This document shows, piece after piece, positions 1-8,775 of a stretch of 64,000 nucleotides of DNA. Under the pieces are notes generated by a model. It did not search any database and was not told the origin of the DNA. It worked only from the letters and a program-made list of their open reading frames with translations. The position numbers and the translations under genes were made by a program. The stretch spans positions 124,001 to 188,000 of the forward strand of contig NZ_LQXM01000030.1 of the NCBI RefSeq assembly GCF_001648555.1. Direction: 5' to 3'. This DNA is from Rossellomorea aquimaris TF-12. GTDB taxonomy: Bacteria; Bacillota; Bacilli; Bacillales; Bacillaceae_B. How positions within the stretch are numbered: the first letter of the stretch is position 1; the number at the start of each line of letters is the position of its first letter.

Positions 1-476
1 AACTCTCCCAATTCCATCATATGAGTGTCTCCAATAGTCGAAGAATAGAACACTCCACCAGGCTTTAATACTCTGCGAACTTCTTGAATACCCAATTGTT
101 TATCCTGTACATGATAAAGCATATGGTTGGCGATGACGGCATCAAATTGATTTGTGTCATAAGGAATATCCTCAATGTTGATTTGATTGTATTGGATGTT
201 CGGCATGCCCACTAACTGTTGCTTTGCATCCTCTATCATCCCTGCTGAAAAATCAGAGAGAGTAATCGTCCATTGCTCTGGAACCCGGTGTTTATTTTTC
301 AACCAGAATAGCCCGTTCCCACACCCAATTTCTAGTATTTGAGCCTTGGGCGGAATATCGTACTGTTCGAATAGCCATGAGTGCCAGTCTTTTTTATTTG
401 TGCTGTAAAGATCGTGGATATTAATTCGCATCTGAAGATTTGATGAGTTTTGATATTGTTTTTTTATTTCTCCCAT
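1..476 (-). CDS. Class I SAM-dependent methyltransferase, 3' end outside window
   Basis: About 158 codons are visible, reading off the left edge, so the C-terminus is missing. The protein starts MGEIKKQYQNSSNLQ and carries the SAM-binding motif I LEIGCGNG near residue 48, followed by an acidic strand-2 end (TLSDFSAGM) and a FDAVIANHMLYHV segment typical of small-molecule methyltransferases of the UbiE/COQ5 type. The start is supported by AAAGGAG a few bases upstream on the minus strand. The substrate cannot be deduced. It is transcribed away from the SNF2 gene and separated from it by a terminator and a short-word array. Confidence 0.85.
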   Translation of the reverse strand, partial: MGEIKKQYQNSSNLQMRINIHDLYSTNKKDWHSWLFEQYDIPPKAQILEIGCGNGLFWLKNKHRVPEQWTITLSDFSAGMIEDAKQQLVGMPNIQYNQINIEDIPYDTNQFDAVIANHMLYHVQDKQLGIQEVRRVLKPGGVFYSSTIGDTHMMELGE

Positions 477-567
477 TGATTTCTCCTTTTGTTAATATGT
501 AAAATTTTTCTATTGTTATATTTTAGCATAGAATAAGATTTGGTGAGGGTGTCGAAATTTGCAGAAT

Positions 568-675
568 GGCAGATATATTGATTTTTTGGCAGATAAAAAA
601 TATAAAAGGCAGATAAAAATTTATTATGGAAGATAAGTCATGAAAACGGCACATAAATCTCAAAAACGGCAGATA
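568..675. repeat. Array A: word GGCAGATA at exact 20-bp period, 6 copies
   Basis: The words start at 568, 588, 608, 628, 648 and 668. Four are GGCAGATA; those at 628 and 648 have one substitution each (GGAAGATA, GGCACATA). The 12-bp spacers are A/T-rich and unrelated. A 20-bp period does not preserve a reading frame, which argues against a coding repeat. The array lies just beyond the terminator of the SNF2 gene and upstream of the methyltransferase. Confidence 0.85.
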
Positions 676-688
676 TTCCAAAAATAAG

Positions 689-718
689 CCCCCAGCAGAG
701 ATTCCAAACTGGGGGCTA
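689..718 (-). terminator. Terminator of the SNF2 helicase gene
   Basis: On the minus strand, stem AGCCCCCAG / CTGGGGGCT is followed by TATTTTT. It lies immediately after the SNF2 stop codon. Confidence 0.8.
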
Positions 719-725
719 GTTTATT

Positions 726-3700
726 TTATATCATTAATATCTCCCGTAGATCCTCTTCTGTAAGGGTTGAACCCCCTTTTTCTTTAGGATCAATGATTTC
801 TTCTACTAATTGCCGCTTTCGATCTTGAAGGTCATTCATTTTTTCCTCTATTGTTCCATGGGTAACAAGTTTGATGACTTGTACAACATTTTTCTGCCCC
901 ATTCGATGGGCTCGGTCCGCTGCCTGTTCTTCAACGGCAGGGTTCCACCATGTGTCGTAGAGAATGACTGTGTCTGCACTCGTCAGATTCAGACCTGTCC
1001 CTCCGGCCTTAAGGGAAATCAGGAAGATGTCACGCTCACCGGAGTTAAAACGTTGGCAAATTTCGACTCGTTCTTCTGAGGGTGTTTGTCCATCAAGATA
1101 AAGGAATCCATGCCCTTCCATTGAAAGCTCCCGGCTGATGATCTCGAGCATTTTGGTGAATTGAGAGAACACCAATACTCTTCTTCCTGAAAGCTTGGAT
1201 TCTCTGATGATCCTCATTAACTGTTCAAATTTGGCTGAGCTGCCTTGATAGCCGTCTACAAACAGACTGGGGTGACAGCAGATTTGTCGTAAGCGGGTTA
1301 AGCCTGCCAAAATTTTGATGCGATTTTTACTAAGAGTTTGCTTATCTAAATGCTTCAGTGTATCGTGTTTGAGCTTTGCTAAATAAGCAGCGTATAACTG
1401 TTTTTGGGAAGGGAGAAGTTCTACGGTTTCCAGCATCTCCATTTTCTCAGGAAGGTCTGCAAGGACATCCTCCTTCAATCTCCGAAGCATAAAGGGTCGA
1501 ATTCTTTTTGAAATGGTTTTCCTTGTAAGCTTGCTGTATTCTTTTAAACCAAGAAACAGTTCAGGGAAAACCACATGAAAGATGGACCAAAGCTCTTCGA
1601 TTGAGTTTTCAACCGGCGTACCTGATAGAGCAAAGGAGTGATCAGCCTTAAGTTTTTTCACTGCCCGTGCCGTTTGAGTGATTGGGTTTTTAAATGCCTG
1701 TGCCTCATCAAAGAATACCGTGTGAAAGCTTTGTTTCTCATACCAATGAATATCTTTTCGTAGAAGTGGATATGACGTAATCAGTACATCCACACCCTCG
1801 ATTTCCTTCTGCAAGTTCACTCGCTCAGTTTTATTTCCATCAAGAACAACAGCCTCAATGTTTGGAGCGAACTTCATCAATTCATTCAACCAGTTATAAG
1901 TTAATGAAGAGGGACATACAACCAAGACAGGAAGACGGTTTTGACGGATGGATGGAAGCTCAGAAAGGATATAGGCGATGCTTTGAAGGGTTTTACCTAG
2001 ACCCATATCATCGGCAAGAATTCCTCCGAATCCATAGTAAGCCAGTGTTTTCATCCATTTATATCCTTGCTTTTGATAGTCTCTTAGGATGCTCTCTAAA
2101 CTTTCAGGTACAGGGAAGTCTAGTTGATCTGGATTTTGGAGATGATCAAAGAACTCACGGAACGATTTCTCCAGCTCAAAAATATTCCCACCCTCTACCG
2201 TATCTAGAAGCTGTAAGCTCTGATTCAATGGCAAGACCAATTCGCTCCCAAGATCTCCATTCTGAACTTGAGGAGATTGAAGAAAACGATGTATATCCTG
2301 AAACTCTCTCGTCTCTAAAGAGAGAAGGGCTCCATTCTTCATTCGATAATATTTTCTTTTCTCTTCAAGTGCTCCTAATATTTCTCGAATGTCATGATCA
2401 TTGATTCCATCCATTTCAAATTTGAATTCCAACCAATTCGTTCGTTCTCTCTTAACCTTTACTCTCACCTTTGGGTGACTGTTCTTTCTGAAAATCCGAT
2501 TACGCACAGCGGTTGTGGCATACATTTGAACCAGCTTTTGAAGCTTTGGAACCACGTAATATAGAAATTCATACTCAAGCTCTTCGTTATGGAGGAAATA
2601 ACCGCTTTCTGTCTCAGCAAAGGAGCTGTCCTTCATCAGCTGTAAAATTTCTTGTTCTTTCTCCACATCTCTAATGACAGGAGTATTTGCAGGTAATTGA
2701 TTTTCCTCTTGTGGATTGAGTACATAGTTTCCATAGTGAAACTCAAGCCCTGCCAAAAGACGATTTTTCACTCGATCTAAATACAGCTTCGCCACCAAGG
2801 GAGTTTTCATAAACTGCTTGGCGACTGTCTCTGAAAGATGAACCTCCCCCAGCTTCTTAAGCCCATGGGCTACTTTATCTAAAAACAAGCCAATTTGATC
2901 TTGTGAAACAGGAATCCGATCAGTCCCTGAAGCCGTCAACATCTTTTGCAACTGGGTCAGACGCTGACAATCCTCTTGCTCTAAGGAAAAAAAGACCCCG
3001 TTATACAAAACAAATCGATACGACTCCAGGACCAGCACGTCTTTTAATCCTTTGACTTTCAGCTGGTAGCCCCCTTTCTCTGCTTCAGTAAAATCAAATT
3101 GCAAAGGGAGCTTTTTTTCTGATACCTGAATCTCTTCAACTTGTTTCCCATCATACTCTACCTTCACTTTTGCTTTACGAAGTAAGGGCATGACTCTCTC
3201 CCATGAAGTAGGAGGAATCAGAAGGAGATCTGAATTGTCTCTCAAGTGAGTTCCATAGACCTCTTCATCGTGAAGAACTTGTACAAGCTCTTCCATTACA
3301 GCATGTGGTTCCTGTTGAAAGCAGTGAAGATTTTGCTGAAAGGTAAAAGAGTTAGACAGACTGTACGGGTTCCCTTTTTTTACTTCCACTAAAAAACTTC
3401 GTATATCCTGTACTTTTACAGAACCGATTTTGACTTTAATCCCCAGTATTTGCTGATCTTTTTCAACGGTGACAGGGGTACATATAAACTCTGCTTCGAG
3501 TACTTCTCTATTTTCAAAATGAAGCTGGTGGCCACTTGATCGATTTTTCTGATCGTCGAAAAGATTGAATAATCCTTCCGTCAGCATATTAGTCGGTCCA
3601 GATGGGTCCAATCCATTCCGTTGCTGGTCATAAACAGCAAGCAAAACGGCTGCTATATGCTGACAATCACGGTCAAAGGAAGCTAAGCTTGGACAGCTGC

Positions 3701-3893
3701 AATTCGTATGAATATCCCCTTGCTTTCCCTTTTCGATTTTCACATGAAATTCTTCTGTACCAAGAACCGATGCCTCACATCCAAGTGAACCATACTCCTT
3801 AAACACAACTTTATTGGAACGATAGTACGACTCTCCCTTTTTAAAGGAGACAGTTCCGCACATCTCTTTAATGATTTTATGGTTTAATTTCAA
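726..3893 (-). CDS. SNF2-family helicase with SWIM zinc finger
   Basis: DEAD/DEAH-like ATPase of the Swi2/Snf2 class; in bacteria such proteins act on DNA-protein or RNAP complexes. An N-terminal SWIM motif (CSC...CQH, about residues 65-85) is followed by a long middle region and a complete helicase core: Walker A DDMGLGKT, Walker B FFDEAQ, motif III SGTPVENS, and C-terminal AGGTGLNLTSAD and DRAHRMGQ. I place the start at TTG 3893 (1055 aa), because GGAGG sits 8 bases upstream and the family usually begins close to the KIIKEMCGTVSFKKGESYY segment. The frame extends 28 codons further, to 3977, without a good ribosome-binding site. Single gene with its own terminator. Function beyond ATPase/translocase is inference. 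Confidence 0.92.
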   Translation of the reverse strand: MKLNHKIIKEMCGTVSFKKGESYYRSNKVVFKEYGSLGCEASVLGTEEFHVKIEKGKQGDIHTNCSCPSLASFDRDCQHIAAVLLAVYDQQRNGLDPSGPTNMLTEGLFNLFDDQKNRSSGHQLHFENREVLEAEFICTPVTVEKDQQILGIKVKIGSVKVQDIRSFLVEVKKGNPYSLSNSFTFQQNLHCFQQEPHAVMEELVQVLHDEEVYGTHLRDNSDLLLIPPTSWERVMPLLRKAKVKVEYDGKQVEEIQVSEKKLPLQFDFTEAEKGGYQLKVKGLKDVLVLESYRFVLYNGVFFSLEQEDCQRLTQLQKMLTASGTDRIPVSQDQIGLFLDKVAHGLKKLGEVHLSETVAKQFMKTPLVAKLYLDRVKNRLLAGLEFHYGNYVLNPQEENQLPANTPVIRDVEKEQEILQLMKDSSFAETESGYFLHNEELEYEFLYYVVPKLQKLVQMYATTAVRNRIFRKNSHPKVRVKVKRERTNWLEFKFEMDGINDHDIREILGALEEKRKYYRMKNGALLSLETREFQDIHRFLQSPQVQNGDLGSELVLPLNQSLQLLDTVEGGNIFELEKSFREFFDHLQNPDQLDFPVPESLESILRDYQKQGYKWMKTLAYYGFGGILADDMGLGKTLQSIAYILSELPSIRQNRLPVLVVCPSSLTYNWLNELMKFAPNIEAVVLDGNKTERVNLQKEIEGVDVLITSYPLLRKDIHWYEKQSFHTVFFDEAQAFKNPITQTARAVKKLKADHSFALSGTPVENSIEELWSIFHVVFPELFLGLKEYSKLTRKTISKRIRPFMLRRLKEDVLADLPEKMEMLETVELLPSQKQLYAAYLAKLKHDTLKHLDKQTLSKNRIKILAGLTRLRQICCHPSLFVDGYQGSSAKFEQLMRIIRESKLSGRRVLVFSQFTKMLEIISRELSMEGHGFLYLDGQTPSEERVEICQRFNSGERDIFLISLKAGGTGLNLTSADTVILYDTWWNPAVEEQAADRAHRMGQKNVVQVIKLVTHGTIEEKMNDLQDRKRQLVEEIIDPKEKGGSTLTEEDLREILMI

Positions 3894-3989
3894 TGTTGCT
3901 CCCTCCAGGAGGATGATTCTCTTATTGAATACTATACCCTTTACTTTAACACAGGGAAAAGTAGGTTTACGATTCATAAAAAATAGTTT

Positions 3990-4062
3990 ATCGGTCCGAA
4001 ATGGTTACTTATCGAGCCGATTTTAGTTGGAATCAATCCGATCCAGCACACATTCGGTCCGT
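3990..4062. repeat. Array B: word ATCGAGCCGA-type at exact 21-bp period, 4 copies
   Basis: Words start at 3990 (ATCGGTCCGA), 4011 (ATCGAGCCGA), 4032 (ATCAATCCGA) and 4053 (TTCGGTCCGT). Spacers differ. The array lies between the terminator of the GGDEF-EAL gene and the SNF2 gene. The same word recurs in array F near 63.5 kb. Confidence 0.85.
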
Positions 4063-4076
4063 TTTACATTAATTGT

Positions 4077-4118
4077 AAAAACCTGCCCCCGCATGATTAC
4101 GCAAGGACAGGTTTTATA
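4077..4118 (-). terminator. Terminator of the GGDEF-EAL gene
   Basis: On the minus strand AAACCTGTCC pairs with GGGGGCAGGTTTTT around a loop of about 14 bases, directly after the stop codon. Confidence 0.75.
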
Positions 4119-4120
4119 GT

Positions 4121-6316
4121 CTAAACTTGTTTTCTTAAAAACATTTCTAATTCCTTCGGTGGCAATGGTCTACTAAAATGATAGCCCTGACCAATTTCAC
4201 ATGAATTTTGTTTTAGGAAATGAACTTGCTCTTCTGTTTCAATTCCTTCTGCGATGGTGTTAAAGTTCATGTTTTGACTCATATCGATGATGGCTTTAAC
4301 GATGGAAACGTGATTGGTGTCTGTTATGATATCGTCAATAAAGGATTTGTCTATCTTAATATTGTCTATCGGTAAAAATCTAAGATTGTTCAAAGATGAA
4401 TATCCGGTACCGAAATCATCCATGGAGAGGACAATACCTAATTCCTTTAACTGAGTTAACACCTTTGTAGAATGTTCAAAATCCTGCATGATACTTTCTG
4501 TAATCTCAAGCTCAAGGCGAGAAGGTTCAAGGTCAGTCTCTGCTAAAATCTCTTTGATGACGTCAACGAAACCTTCATCCTTGATCTGTCTAACAGAGAT
4601 GTTCACTGCAACTGGAATGATTCCGACTCCTTGTTTTTCCCATGCTTTACTCTGTTCACATGCTTGTTTTAATACCCATTTTCCCATTGGAATGATTAAT
4701 CCTGTTTCTTCAGCTAATGGAATAAATTCAATAGGTGAAATCGTTCCGCGAGTCGGATGTTCCCATCGGATGAGGGCTTCAACTCCTAGTATTTCTTTCG
4801 TTTCTAAATGGATTTTAGGCTGATAGAAAAGGGTGAATTGTTCTAGTTCCAATGCTTTTCGCAGTCCTGTTTCAAGCTCCATTTTCTTGGAAGAAGCCTT
4901 GTCCAGATGAGCAAAATAAAATTGATAGTTGTTTTTTCCCGCATCCTTTGCCAGGTACATCGCTTTATCCGCGTGTTTAATGAGGCTTTCTTCTTCTCTG
5001 CCATCCTCCGGGTACATACTAATTCCTATACTAGGAGTGACAAAGAACTCCTGGTCGTTAATGATGAACGGGGTCGTAAAATAATGAAGTATTTTGTTTG
5101 CCATTAACTTCACACTTTTACGATTCATATTAGGCAGAATGAGGATGAATTCATCTCCCCCTTGCCTGAATACTACCCCTTCCTCTTGAACAACCTGCTT
5201 CAAACGAATCGCCACTTTTTTCAGGATGATATCTCCTGTTGAATGTCCCTTTGTATCATTGATCACCTTAAAACGATCTAAATCAAGGAAAAGAATAGCA
5301 AAGGGTTGATCAGAAGAAGTGTCTAATGTTTCATTCAAATATTTTTTAAACATATTTCGATTCGGAATATCAGTCAAGGAATCATAATAGGCCATGTGAT
5401 GAATAGTTTTCTCTGCCTTCTTACGTTCTGTGATATCACGGCCAACCAGCTGGATGGCTGTTCTACCTCCGTATAAAATCGGCATAATTGAAATCTCCAC
5501 TTCTATTTCTTGCCCATCGAGGCGGAATACCTTTACCTCAAATCGTTCTCCTACAAAGGAATTACTAACCTTCTCTTTTATGTTAGAAACCGTTTTCGAG
5601 TCGGAAAATTCGGAAACATCTTTATTTAAAACTTCTGAAGGACTTGAAGCACCGATTAGTTTACTCCCTGCTTCATTGATATACTCGAACTTACTGTTAC
5701 TGATCACGGCAATAATATCCGGAGACATTTCCACTAAGCTGCGGTATTGATCTTCACTTTCCTTCCGATCCGTAATATCAAATAGCACACTTGTAAACGA
5801 AGTCATCTCACCTTTTTCATCAAGAGTAGGGATGCCCCGATCTTGAATCCAACGCACTTGCCCATCAGGCTTAATGATTCGATAGATGCTTGTACAAGGT
5901 TCTCCTGTGCTAAGCTTCTCTTTCCTTTCATTTAACACACACTCGTCTTCTGGAAAAATGACTTTTCTCCACAGAAGGGAATCTCGATAAAATTCATCTA
6001 ATGAATAGCCATATAATTTCTCAATACCCGGTGTGATTAATAGATGGTCCGCTTTCAAATCATGAGACCAAATGGCCACATCAAGAGTTTCGAATATATC
6101 ATTTAAATTTTTGTTACTGTTCCTTAATTCCCTAGACGTACTTGAACTTCCCTGGATTAAGAAAAGCAGCAGGATCATTGTGATGAGCAATAAACCTAAA
6201 TGCATTAAAAAAGATACCATCTCATGATCCTTCCAAATTAAATCAGTCAGTTCTAAAAGGATGATGGCAGTAAAGATAATGATGAAAGTTTGTTTATGCT
6301 GAGTAAAATTAATCAT
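4121..6316 (-). CDS. Membrane-anchored PAS-PAS-GGDEF-EAL cyclic-di-GMP protein
   Basis: 731 aa. Two N-terminal membrane segments (about residues 9-25 and 35-56), PAS1 (70-185), PAS2 (190-297), GGDEF (motif intact at 386-390, RQGGDEF) and EAL (EALIRWEHP near 513). The EAL domain keeps NISVRQ, ELEITES, DDFGTGYSS and AEGIETEEQ, so both cyclase and phosphodiesterase activities are possible. The inhibitory I-site RxxD that normally precedes GGDEF is absent (QEEG in its place), so product inhibition is unlikely. Start supported by GGGAGA. It stands alone with its own terminator; the sensed signal is unknown. Confidence 0.93.
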   Translation of the reverse strand: MINFTQHKQTFIIIFTAIILLELTDLIWKDHEMVSFLMHLGLLLITMILLLFLIQGSSSTSRELRNSNKNLNDIFETLDVAIWSHDLKADHLLITPGIEKLYGYSLDEFYRDSLLWRKVIFPEDECVLNERKEKLSTGEPCTSIYRIIKPDGQVRWIQDRGIPTLDEKGEMTSFTSVLFDITDRKESEDQYRSLVEMSPDIIAVISNSKFEYINEAGSKLIGASSPSEVLNKDVSEFSDSKTVSNIKEKVSNSFVGERFEVKVFRLDGQEIEVEISIMPILYGGRTAIQLVGRDITERKKAEKTIHHMAYYDSLTDIPNRNMFKKYLNETLDTSSDQPFAILFLDLDRFKVINDTKGHSTGDIILKKVAIRLKQVVQEEGVVFRQGGDEFILILPNMNRKSVKLMANKILHYFTTPFIINDQEFFVTPSIGISMYPEDGREEESLIKHADKAMYLAKDAGKNNYQFYFAHLDKASSKKMELETGLRKALELEQFTLFYQPKIHLETKEILGVEALIRWEHPTRGTISPIEFIPLAEETGLIIPMGKWVLKQACEQSKAWEKQGVGIIPVAVNISVRQIKDEGFVDVIKEILAETDLEPSRLELEITESIMQDFEHSTKVLTQLKELGIVLSMDDFGTGYSSLNNLRFLPIDNIKIDKSFIDDIITDTNHVSIVKAIIDMSQNMNFNTIAEGIETEEQVHFLKQNSCEIGQGYHFSRPLPPKELEMFLRKQV

Positions 6317-6426
6317 ATTTTTCTCCCACTCACTATGAAGTCATTTCTTTATGCAAGTGTACTATTATTACTTAATTAGAACAATATATTCCATAATAAT
6401 TGTCAAAAAGACAATATTCTTCCTTT

Positions 6427-7269
6427 TTAATTTTCTATCTCCCACACATTAAAAATCATTCCAAACGGGTCTTTTACGTAACAATCTTTCCCTTTTCCTT
6501 CCCAACGAACTATTTCGAATCCGTTTGTCAGTAAATGATTTTTTGCTTCTTCTAAATTGTTCACAAAAATTTCCATAACCGGCCCTAGGTTCTCGGTTCC
6601 TTTTATTAAAAAAATACTATTATTGTCCGTTCTAAATTCAACTTCATTTACAAAGCTTTGTTCTGGATGCTTCAATCCCAGTACGTTTTCATAAAACAAC
6701 TTAGCTTCTTCAACATTTTCTACCTGAAAGCCAATATTCTTTGAAACCGTGTAATTCATTTCAACATCTTTCTTATCCACAGCATAGTGAAATTTTGAGT
6801 TTAGCCCCTCTTCAATATCCTTTAAATCTACTTCTAATAAATTTCTACTCTCGATATCTTCCACTATTTTTTTATATTTTTTAGCCAGCTCTAAAAATCC
6901 CTTTGCCTTTTCAGTGTGCATCATGTTCATGGTAGCCCTGGCTAAAGCTTCATATGCATAAGCTACATAGAAAGGCTCCAGGTTTTCATTAGTACTAACC
7001 GTTAGGCATTTTTGTCCATAAATCAATGCCTGCTCACCGTTTCCTACGACTGAATAAACACGGGAAAGCTGCCAATAACCTACAGAAAGATTTTGAGAAG
7101 TATGGTTTTCAACCTGATTCCAGTGCCACAACGACGTATGACAAAGATGAACCATTTCCTCTTTATCAGCATCTGTTAACTCCCTTTTATCGAGGAATTC
7201 CCACACTTGATTAAAGCAATATACAGCCAGTTGCTTATGTGAATAGGGTACACTGTCTTTCCGTTTCAT
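6427..7269 (-). CDS. Helical-repeat domain fused to VOC (glyoxalase-fold) domain
   Basis: 280 aa. The N-terminal 150 residues are helical and TPR-like (for example SVGYWQLSRVYSVVGNGEQALIYGQKCL). The C-terminal 110 residues form a vicinal-oxygen-chelate domain: IGFQVENVEEAKLFYENVLGLK ... VMEIFVNNLEEAKNHLLTNGFEIV ... CYVKDPFGMIFNVWE. I chose the third in-frame ATG (7269) because GGGAGAG lies just upstream; the frame could begin at 7287. VOC domains occur in dioxygenases, glyoxalases and resistance proteins, so no reaction is assigned. Monocistronic, with a terminator after the stop. Confidence 0.8.
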   Translation of the reverse strand: MKRKDSVPYSHKQLAVYCFNQVWEFLDKRELTDADKEEMVHLCHTSLWHWNQVENHTSQNLSVGYWQLSRVYSVVGNGEQALIYGQKCLTVSTNENLEPFYVAYAYEALARATMNMMHTEKAKGFLELAKKYKKIVEDIESRNLLEVDLKDIEEGLNSKFHYAVDKKDVEMNYTVSKNIGFQVENVEEAKLFYENVLGLKHPEQSFVNEVEFRTDNNSIFLIKGTENLGPVMEIFVNNLEEAKNHLLTNGFEIVRWEGKGKDCYVKDPFGMIFNVWEIEN

Positions 7270-7382
7270 CTTTATCTCTCCCATCATTTTCAGATTCTCT
7301 TAATTACTATCATACAGCTATTCCCCATTTTTTTCTAAATACAAGATCAAATCATTCCTGGTATACATAGATCTATAAAACA

Positions 7383-7412
7383 AAAAGAAACCTGGAGCAA
7401 CATTCCTCCAGG
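7383..7412 (-). terminator. Terminator of the aminotransferase-region divergence (VOC side)
   Basis: Hairpin CCTGGAG / CTCCAGG at 7391-7412 followed on the minus strand by TTTCTTTTTG. It lies after the aminotransferase stop (7420), so it ends the transporter-aminotransferase operon. Confidence 0.75.
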
Positions 7413-7419
7413 CATTCTA

Positions 7420-8742
7420 TTAATCTAAATGACTCATTAAAACCTCTTCATATTCCGTAAGAGCTTCATCCAGCATTCTTAGCCCCTCATCAATTTGTTC
7501 TCTCGTCACAATGAGTGGGGGAATCATGCGTATGACTTCACTATGGTTGCCGCACAGGTAGAATAACACTCCTTTTTCAAGGGCAAGATCAAGAATTTTC
7601 ATTAAACCCTCTTGATTCGGTTTACCTGTATTAGGATGAATGATTTCAATTCCAATCATTAAACCCACTGCACGTATACTGCCGATCACCCTATGCTTTT
7701 CTTTCAGAAGCTCAAGCTTCGATACAGCATACTTCCCCATACTTTTAGCATTATCCAGCAGGTTTTCTTCTTTCATCACCTCCAGCGTGGCAAGGCCAAC
7801 TGAACAGGCAATCGGATTCCCTCCAAAGGTCGTACCATGACTACCGAGTGGCCATTGCTTCATTAGTTCTGAAGATGCCACCGTCGCACTCAGAGGCAGT
7901 CCTGAAGCAATCCCCTTCGCTACTGCCATGATATCTGGTGTGACCCCAAAGGTTTGGGATGCAAACCAATCACCAGTACGTCCAAAGCCTGTTTGAACTT
8001 CATCGAAAATCAATAATATATCATGGCGATCACAGATTTCTCTTACTTTTCTCAGCCATTCTTTTGGAGGTACAATATAGCCTCCTTCTCCAAGAACAGG
8101 CTCTAAGATGACACACGCTACCTCTTCAGGCGTCACCTGATGATTAAATAGTGTTTCAAAATCTTTTTCCAGCTTCTCTACTACATATCTTACAGAATCT
8201 GATCCTTCTGGACTCTCACTCTCATTAGCATATGGAATTTGATAGGTTAGTCCTGAAGGCTGTATGAACTTTCTATACTTACTTTTTGAGGTGGTCACAC
8301 TTAACGCACCTAGTGACCGACCATGAAAGCAGCCTGTAAAGGAGATGACATACGGACGTTGCTTCACATATTTTGCCAGCTTAATAGCTCCCTCGATAGC
8401 TTCGGTTCCACTGTTGGCGAAAAAGAAACTGTCTAAATCTCCTGGGAGGATTTCTGCTAGCTCATCTGCCAGCCTTAAAATGGAATCATACATAATCACC
8501 CCTGAAGGTCCATGCATTAAACCGTCTGCAGCGTCCTTTATTGCTTGAACGATTTTCGGGTGACGATGTCCCACATTGGTTACGGCAATTCCAGAGGTGA
8601 AATCAAGATACTTTTTCCCATCTAACCCGTAGTAGTAGCAACCTTCTTCTTTTACAACGGGAAGATTCGGGTGATCCTTTGCCATACTGGGAGCCAGGCG
8701 ATTCGGCATTTTTTGAATAAGTTGCTCAAAGGTTGGTTTCAT
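7420..8742 (-). CDS. Class III PLP-dependent aminotransferase (GabT-like)
   Basis: 440 aa, the usual length for 4-aminobutyrate/ornithine-type aminotransferases. It shows the PLP phosphate-binding NSGTEA, the [12 protein letters not shown] block with the PLP-contacting Asp, and the Schiff-base lysine in AVAKGIASG (about K276). It would move an omega-amino group to 2-oxoglutarate in the cytoplasm. It follows the YjiH-type transporter by 33 bases with its own GGAGG, and the pair is preceded by a sigma54 promoter. sigma54 control of gab genes is known in Bacillus thuringiensis, so GABA or a related omega-amino acid is a reasonable substrate guess, but the sequence does not fix it. Confidence 0.88.
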   Translation of the reverse strand: MKPTFEQLIQKMPNRLAPSMAKDHPNLPVVKEEGCYYYGLDGKKYLDFTSGIAVTNVGHRHPKIVQAIKDAADGLMHGPSGVIMYDSILRLADELAEILPGDLDSFFFANSGTEAIEGAIKLAKYVKQRPYVISFTGCFHGRSLGALSVTTSKSKYRKFIQPSGLTYQIPYANESESPEGSDSVRYVVEKLEKDFETLFNHQVTPEEVACVILEPVLGEGGYIVPPKEWLRKVREICDRHDILLIFDEVQTGFGRTGDWFASQTFGVTPDIMAVAKGIASGLPLSATVASSELMKQWPLGSHGTTFGGNPIACSVGLATLEVMKEENLLDNAKSMGKYAVSKLELLKEKHRVIGSIRAVGLMIGIEIIHPNTGKPNQEGLMKILDLALEKGVLFYLCGNHSEVIRMIPPLIVTREQIDEGLRMLDEALTEYEEVLMSHLD

Positions 8743-8775
8743 TCAATAATCCTCCAAACGTGTGAGTGTCTTGTA

